Source of the DNA: a virus
IMG/VR virus record: IMGVR_UViG_3300044691_000290
Coordinates: 1-58,888 of that record
Direction: 5' to 3' (one strand)
Length of the DNA: 58,888 nt
The notes under the pieces are model-generated. The model saw only the letters and a list, made by a program, of their open reading frames with translations. It ran no database searches and was not told the origin of the DNA. Shown in pieces: positions 56,403-58,888 of this stretch. Made by a program: the position numbers and the translations under genes. The stretch's first letter is position 1, and the number at the start of each line of letters is the position of its first letter.

Positions 56403-56603
56403 ATGCCCGATCCGAGCGAATATCGCATCGTTGTGATGAAGGACAAAGTGTCGCTGTTCATGCGGACGCTTCGCATTTGGCCCGCCGAACTACAGGCCAC
56501 GGAACATAAAGGTATGCAAATCGGTATGGAATTGGCACGAGACGCCATTCACCACGCTGGTTTGTGGGACTCTTTCGAGACGCAGAGAAAGAAACCAACG
56601 TGA
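56403..56603 (+). CDS. Small hypothetical protein
   Basis: 66 residues (YRIVVMKDKVSLFMRTLRIWPAELQATEHKGMQIGMELARDAIHHAGLW...). Overlaps the next gene by GTGA. Unknown. Confidence 0.6.
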   Translation: MPDPSEYRIVVMKDKVSLFMRTLRIWPAELQATEHKGMQIGMELARDAIHHAGLWDSFETQRKKPT

Positions 56604-56803
56604 CCAAACTCACCGCTGGCAAACGCGCCAAGATGCCGAAAAAGGATTTTGCAGGTCCCGGTAAGTCGTTTCCCGATTCGGACAAGGTTCACGCCCGGCT
56701 CGCCATTTCAGGCGCCACGCGCTCCGAGCGCGCCGGCAACATTTCACTGGCAGAAGCCGTCAAGATCAAGGCCAAAGCGCGGGCCAAACTCGCTTCCTAG
56801 TGC
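56600..56803 (+). CDS. Small basic protein, FAGPGKSFP family
   Basis: 66 residues from GTG. KLTAGKRAKMPKKDFAGPGKSFPDSDKVHARLAISGATRS then a basic helix. I recall this line (L...FAGP.rSFPvpD..HAR.ALsr) in phage and prophage proteins near terminase genes, of unknown function. The stop lies at the overlap with the next GTG. Confidence 0.65.
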
Positions 56804-57318
56804 CCGTCACACAAAACGACCTCGATTGGATCGCCGCAAGGCTGCTCCCTGACATTTACGACATAAACCAGGCGTGGCGCCGAGAGCAGATGGGCATTCA
56901 CGAACTACAAACGTCCTTACGCCAGAGCGGAACGCCCGGTGCCGAATCGCTGACGATGCAATACGGCCCCGCCGGGGTTCAAAACTTCATCATGGGCGAC
57001 GTAAACGTGACGTTGCCCCCGAACGCCAGCGAGGCGGACATCTTGGCCGCCCTTTCCAATCCTTTCCTGTACAACGCGAGCCCCCCGAACATGTCAATTA
57101 CTGGTTTCCAGCCTGGCGCAATCAAAGCGGCGATCGATGCTGCAAAGGCGAAAGCCAAGGCGGACATGGAAGCGGCCATGGGCAAGCTTGCGGCGGCGTC
57201 CGCCAAGTCGGCCACGGTCCCCGACGCAATCGCGCAGGTAGCCGCTTCGATGGAGAAGGAAGCGGACGACGCGCTGCAGGAATTGGCAACCTTCACGAAC
57301 GGCGGCCCTGCGCTCTAG
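56800..57318 (+). CDS. Hypothetical protein upstream of terminase
   Basis: 172 residues from GTG 56800. Mixed beta N-terminal half (GVQNFIMGDVNVTLPPNASEADIL) and a long Ala/Lys helix (AAIDAAKAKAKADMEAAMGKLAAASAKSA). Position suggests a role in packaging or capsid; no family recognised. Confidence 0.6.
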   Translation: MPVTQNDLDWIAARLLPDIYDINQAWRREQMGIHELQTSLRQSGTPGAESLTMQYGPAGVQNFIMGDVNVTLPPNASEADILAALSNPFLYNASPPNMSITGFQPGAIKAAIDAAKAKAKADMEAAMGKLAAASAKSATVPDAIAQVAASMEKEADDALQELATFTNGGPAL

Positions 57319-57343
57319 CCCCGTTTCATTTTGAGGAGTACCT

Positions 57344-57688
57344 ATGGACGAAGTTATTGCTGCGATTGCCAAAGTTTGCCATGAGGTTAACCGCGCCTAC
57401 TGTGCGAGCATCGGAGACCACTCCCAACCGACTTGGGAAAATGCACCGGAATGGCAGCGCGCGAGCGCCATCAACGGTGTGAAGTTTACCCGAGCAAATC
57501 CCGACGCGCCGCCTTCAGCATCGCACGAAAGCTGGCTGGAAGAGAAACGCCGCGATGGGTGGAAGTATGGTCCCCTGAAAAACCCTGATGCGAAAGAGCA
57601 TCCTTGTTTCGTTTCTTACGATGAACTTCCGATCGAACAGCGTACAAAAGACTATCTGTTTCAGGCAGTCGTGCGTTCCATAGCGTAG
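57344..57688 (+). CDS. RyR-domain protein
   Basis: 114 residues, TTGAGGAG upstream. CHEVNRAYCASIGDHSQPTWENAPEWQRASAI, SHESWLEEKRRDGWKYGPLKNPDAKEHPCFVSYDELPIEQRTKDYLF is the standard Ryanodine-receptor (RyR) domain seen in many phages. Phage role is not established. Confidence 0.85.
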   Translation: MDEVIAAIAKVCHEVNRAYCASIGDHSQPTWENAPEWQRASAINGVKFTRANPDAPPSASHESWLEEKRRDGWKYGPLKNPDAKEHPCFVSYDELPIEQRTKDYLFQAVVRSIA

Positions 57689-57689
57689 C

Positions 57690-58888
57690 GTGACCTCTCT
57701 TGTAATCCCCTATTTGCCGCGCGAGCAGTTCAAGCCCTACCACGCGCGAAAAGAACGTTTTGCCAAGATCGTGGCGCATCGCCGGTTTGGTAAGGCACTG
57801 GACGTTGATACGCTAATTCCGATCTATTGCGGCGGCTTTAAGCGAATGGGCGATCTTGTGGTCGGAGATTGTATCTTCGATGAAACCGGCGCACCTACGA
57901 AAGTGCTTGAAGTGCACGAGGTTCAAATCGGACGCCCTTGCTACGCGGTAAGATTCGATGACGGATCGGAAGTTGTTTGTGACGAAGATCATCTTTGGGT
58001 CACACAGACGAAAGCGGATCGCACCCGTCGCCGTGGACGATACGTTTTAGGTGCGGGACGCGAAGGAACGCGGGTGGTAGGCGTTCAGCAGCGACGACAA
58101 GGCAAAATAAAGACCACGCTTGAAATCGCGCAGACACTCAAATCACGCGGAGAAAATAACCATTCGATCGGGTTTAGCGGCCCTCTTCAATACCCACCGC
58201 AGCGTCAGCCAATCGATCCTTATATTTTAGGACTTTGGTTAGGTGACGGTCATTCGAGAGTGCCGCATTTCACGACAATGGATGAAGAAATCGTTGTTGA
58301 GTTGAAGCGATACGCTGATGCAATTGGCTGTACGTTTCAGAAAATCGAAAGTTCAAACGCGGGCCGAGCGACGACATATTCGATAACCGCATCTAAAAAG
58401 GATGTGCCATTTTCGCGCACACTCAATCAGTGCGGTTTGATCAACAACAAGCACATTCCATCGTGCTATCTCTACGGCTCTAAAGAGCAGCGAATGGCGC
58501 TTCTTCAGGGGTTGATGGATACGGACGGGTCTATTACTCCGAAGGGACGTGCTTGTGAGATTACGCAGAAACGGCGCGGACTTGCCGAGCAGATAGTACA
58601 ACTTATCGTAAGTTTGGGCGAGAAAGCGAATCTAACAGAGAAGGTCATAAACGGACGCTCGTATTGGCGCATTACCTTTTGTCCAGCATTTAATCCATTC
58701 CGTCTGCAACGCAAAGCGGGTCTGTTTAAGGAACCAAAAGAAACGGCATTCGGTAGGGCGCGACGTATCGTTGCTGTTGATCCGGTAGAGACAAGGCCAG
58801 TTCGTTGCATCACGGTGGACAGTCCGAGTCGGCTTTATCTCGCGAGCGAACGATTAATTCCAACACACAATACGGTAGGTTGCATCAC
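57690..58888 (+). CDS. Large terminase, split by an intein; 3' end outside window
   Basis: GTG start one base after the previous stop. Extein residues 1-35 are the terminase N-terminus (LVIPYLPREQFKPYHARKERF then AHRRFGK). Walker A HRRFGK-T is interrupted between Lys35 and Thr395 by 359 intein residues, and TVGCI begins the second extein when the window ends. Without splicing the ATPase motif would be broken. The mature enzyme packages DNA into the procapsid. Confidence 0.85.
   Translation, partial: MTSLVIPYLPREQFKPYHARKERFAKIVAHRRFGKALDVDTLIPIYCGGFKRMGDLVVGDCIFDETGAPTKVLEVHEVQIGRPCYAVRFDDGSEVVCDEDHLWVTQTKADRTRRRGRYVLGAGREGTRVVGVQQRRQGKIKTTLEIAQTLKSRGENNHSIGFSGPLQYPPQRQPIDPYILGLWLGDGHSRVPHFTTMDEEIVVELKRYADAIGCTFQKIESSNAGRATTYSITASKKDVPFSRTLNQCGLINNKHIPSCYLYGSKEQRMALLQGLMDTDGSITPKGRACEITQKRRGLAEQIVQLIVSLGEKANLTEKVINGRSYWRITFCPAFNPFRLQRKAGLFKEPKETAFGRARRIVAVDPVETRPVRCITVDSPSRLYLASERLIPTHNTVGCI
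57795..58871 (+). other. Intein with LAGLIDADG endonuclease, class 3 type
   Basis: Residues 36-394. It begins with Ala (ALDVDTLIPI), so the usual Cys/Ser1 is absent. Block B is CDEDHLWVT (His101, Trp103), block F is VRCITVD (Cys373), block G is IPTHN (Thr392, His393, Asn394), then extein Thr395. Trp-Cys-Thr at these places is the hallmark of class 3 inteins. The endonuclease motifs LGLWLGDG (180-187) and LQGLMDTDG (272-280) are intact with their Asp residues. Confidence 0.85.

Noticed and set aside
1-58888. CRISPR arrays, insertion sequences or transposases
   Set aside because: No regularly spaced repeat-spacer arrays and no transposase motifs were seen; the repeats found are promoter elements, junction repeats and the coding Ala/Tyr array.

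Overview
The window is most of the genome of a temperate, short-tailed (podovirus-type) bacteriophage. It opens inside the scaffolding-protein gene and stops inside the large-terminase gene. The missing part should be the rest of the terminase plus the portal, so the window looks like a near-complete, circularly permuted or opened genome. The host is probably an alphaproteobacterium, likely Hyphomicrobiales: the integrase is of the type common in that group (tyrosine in a YGHHHPDH context), the attachment site is the 3' end of a tRNA-Val(UAC), and the DNA is GC-rich. No host chromosomal genes are visible.

Layout. 1-13.4 kb (+): scaffold, SU10/DUF5309-type major capsid protein, small head or fibre proteins, an SGNH-hydrolase tail protein and a large fibre-like protein, head-tail adaptor, more fibre proteins and a P22 gp10-like nozzle. 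13.4-19 kb (+): three large internal-virion proteins, a virion transglycosylase and a tail-collar fibre. 20.2-23.4 kb (+): lysis cassette (holin-like protein, GH24 endolysin, small membrane proteins, nested Rz/Rz1 spanins) and a metallophosphoesterase. 23.4-26.9 kb: a nucleotide pyrophosphohydrolase-like gene, then a lysogeny module with an XRE regulator, inverted-repeat operators, attP, integrase and an excisionase-like gene. 26.9-38 kb (-): two adjacent DNA methyltransferases, an RlpA-like lipoprotein, a VRR-NUC nuclease, family B DNA polymerase, DUF2815 single-strand binding protein and a DUF2800 nuclease. 39.2-55.3 kb (+): primase/helicase, an HNH-like DUF3223 protein, then a dense train of tiny genes joined by ATGA or GTGA overlaps, many with CxxC pairs, interspersed with an exonuclease, a GNAT enzyme, an SF2 helicase and an HAD phosphatase. 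55.3-58.9 kb (+): a 543-base structured non-coding region, small terminase and an intein-split large terminase.

The genome is wired by one repeated promoter element, TTGACTTTCCGCATTA followed 16-17 bases after the -35 hexamer by a TAnnnT box. Twenty copies occur on both strands, each pointing into the next gene cluster; seven supply the stop codon of the gene before them. The most unusual signals are this promoter network, a -PPY C-terminus shared by six unrelated proteins, the structured RNA region before the small terminase, a class 3 (Ala1, Trp-Cys-Thr) homing intein in the Walker A motif of the terminase, a repeat-rich possible origin after the DUF3223 gene, and a stand-alone integrase-type arm-binding domain.
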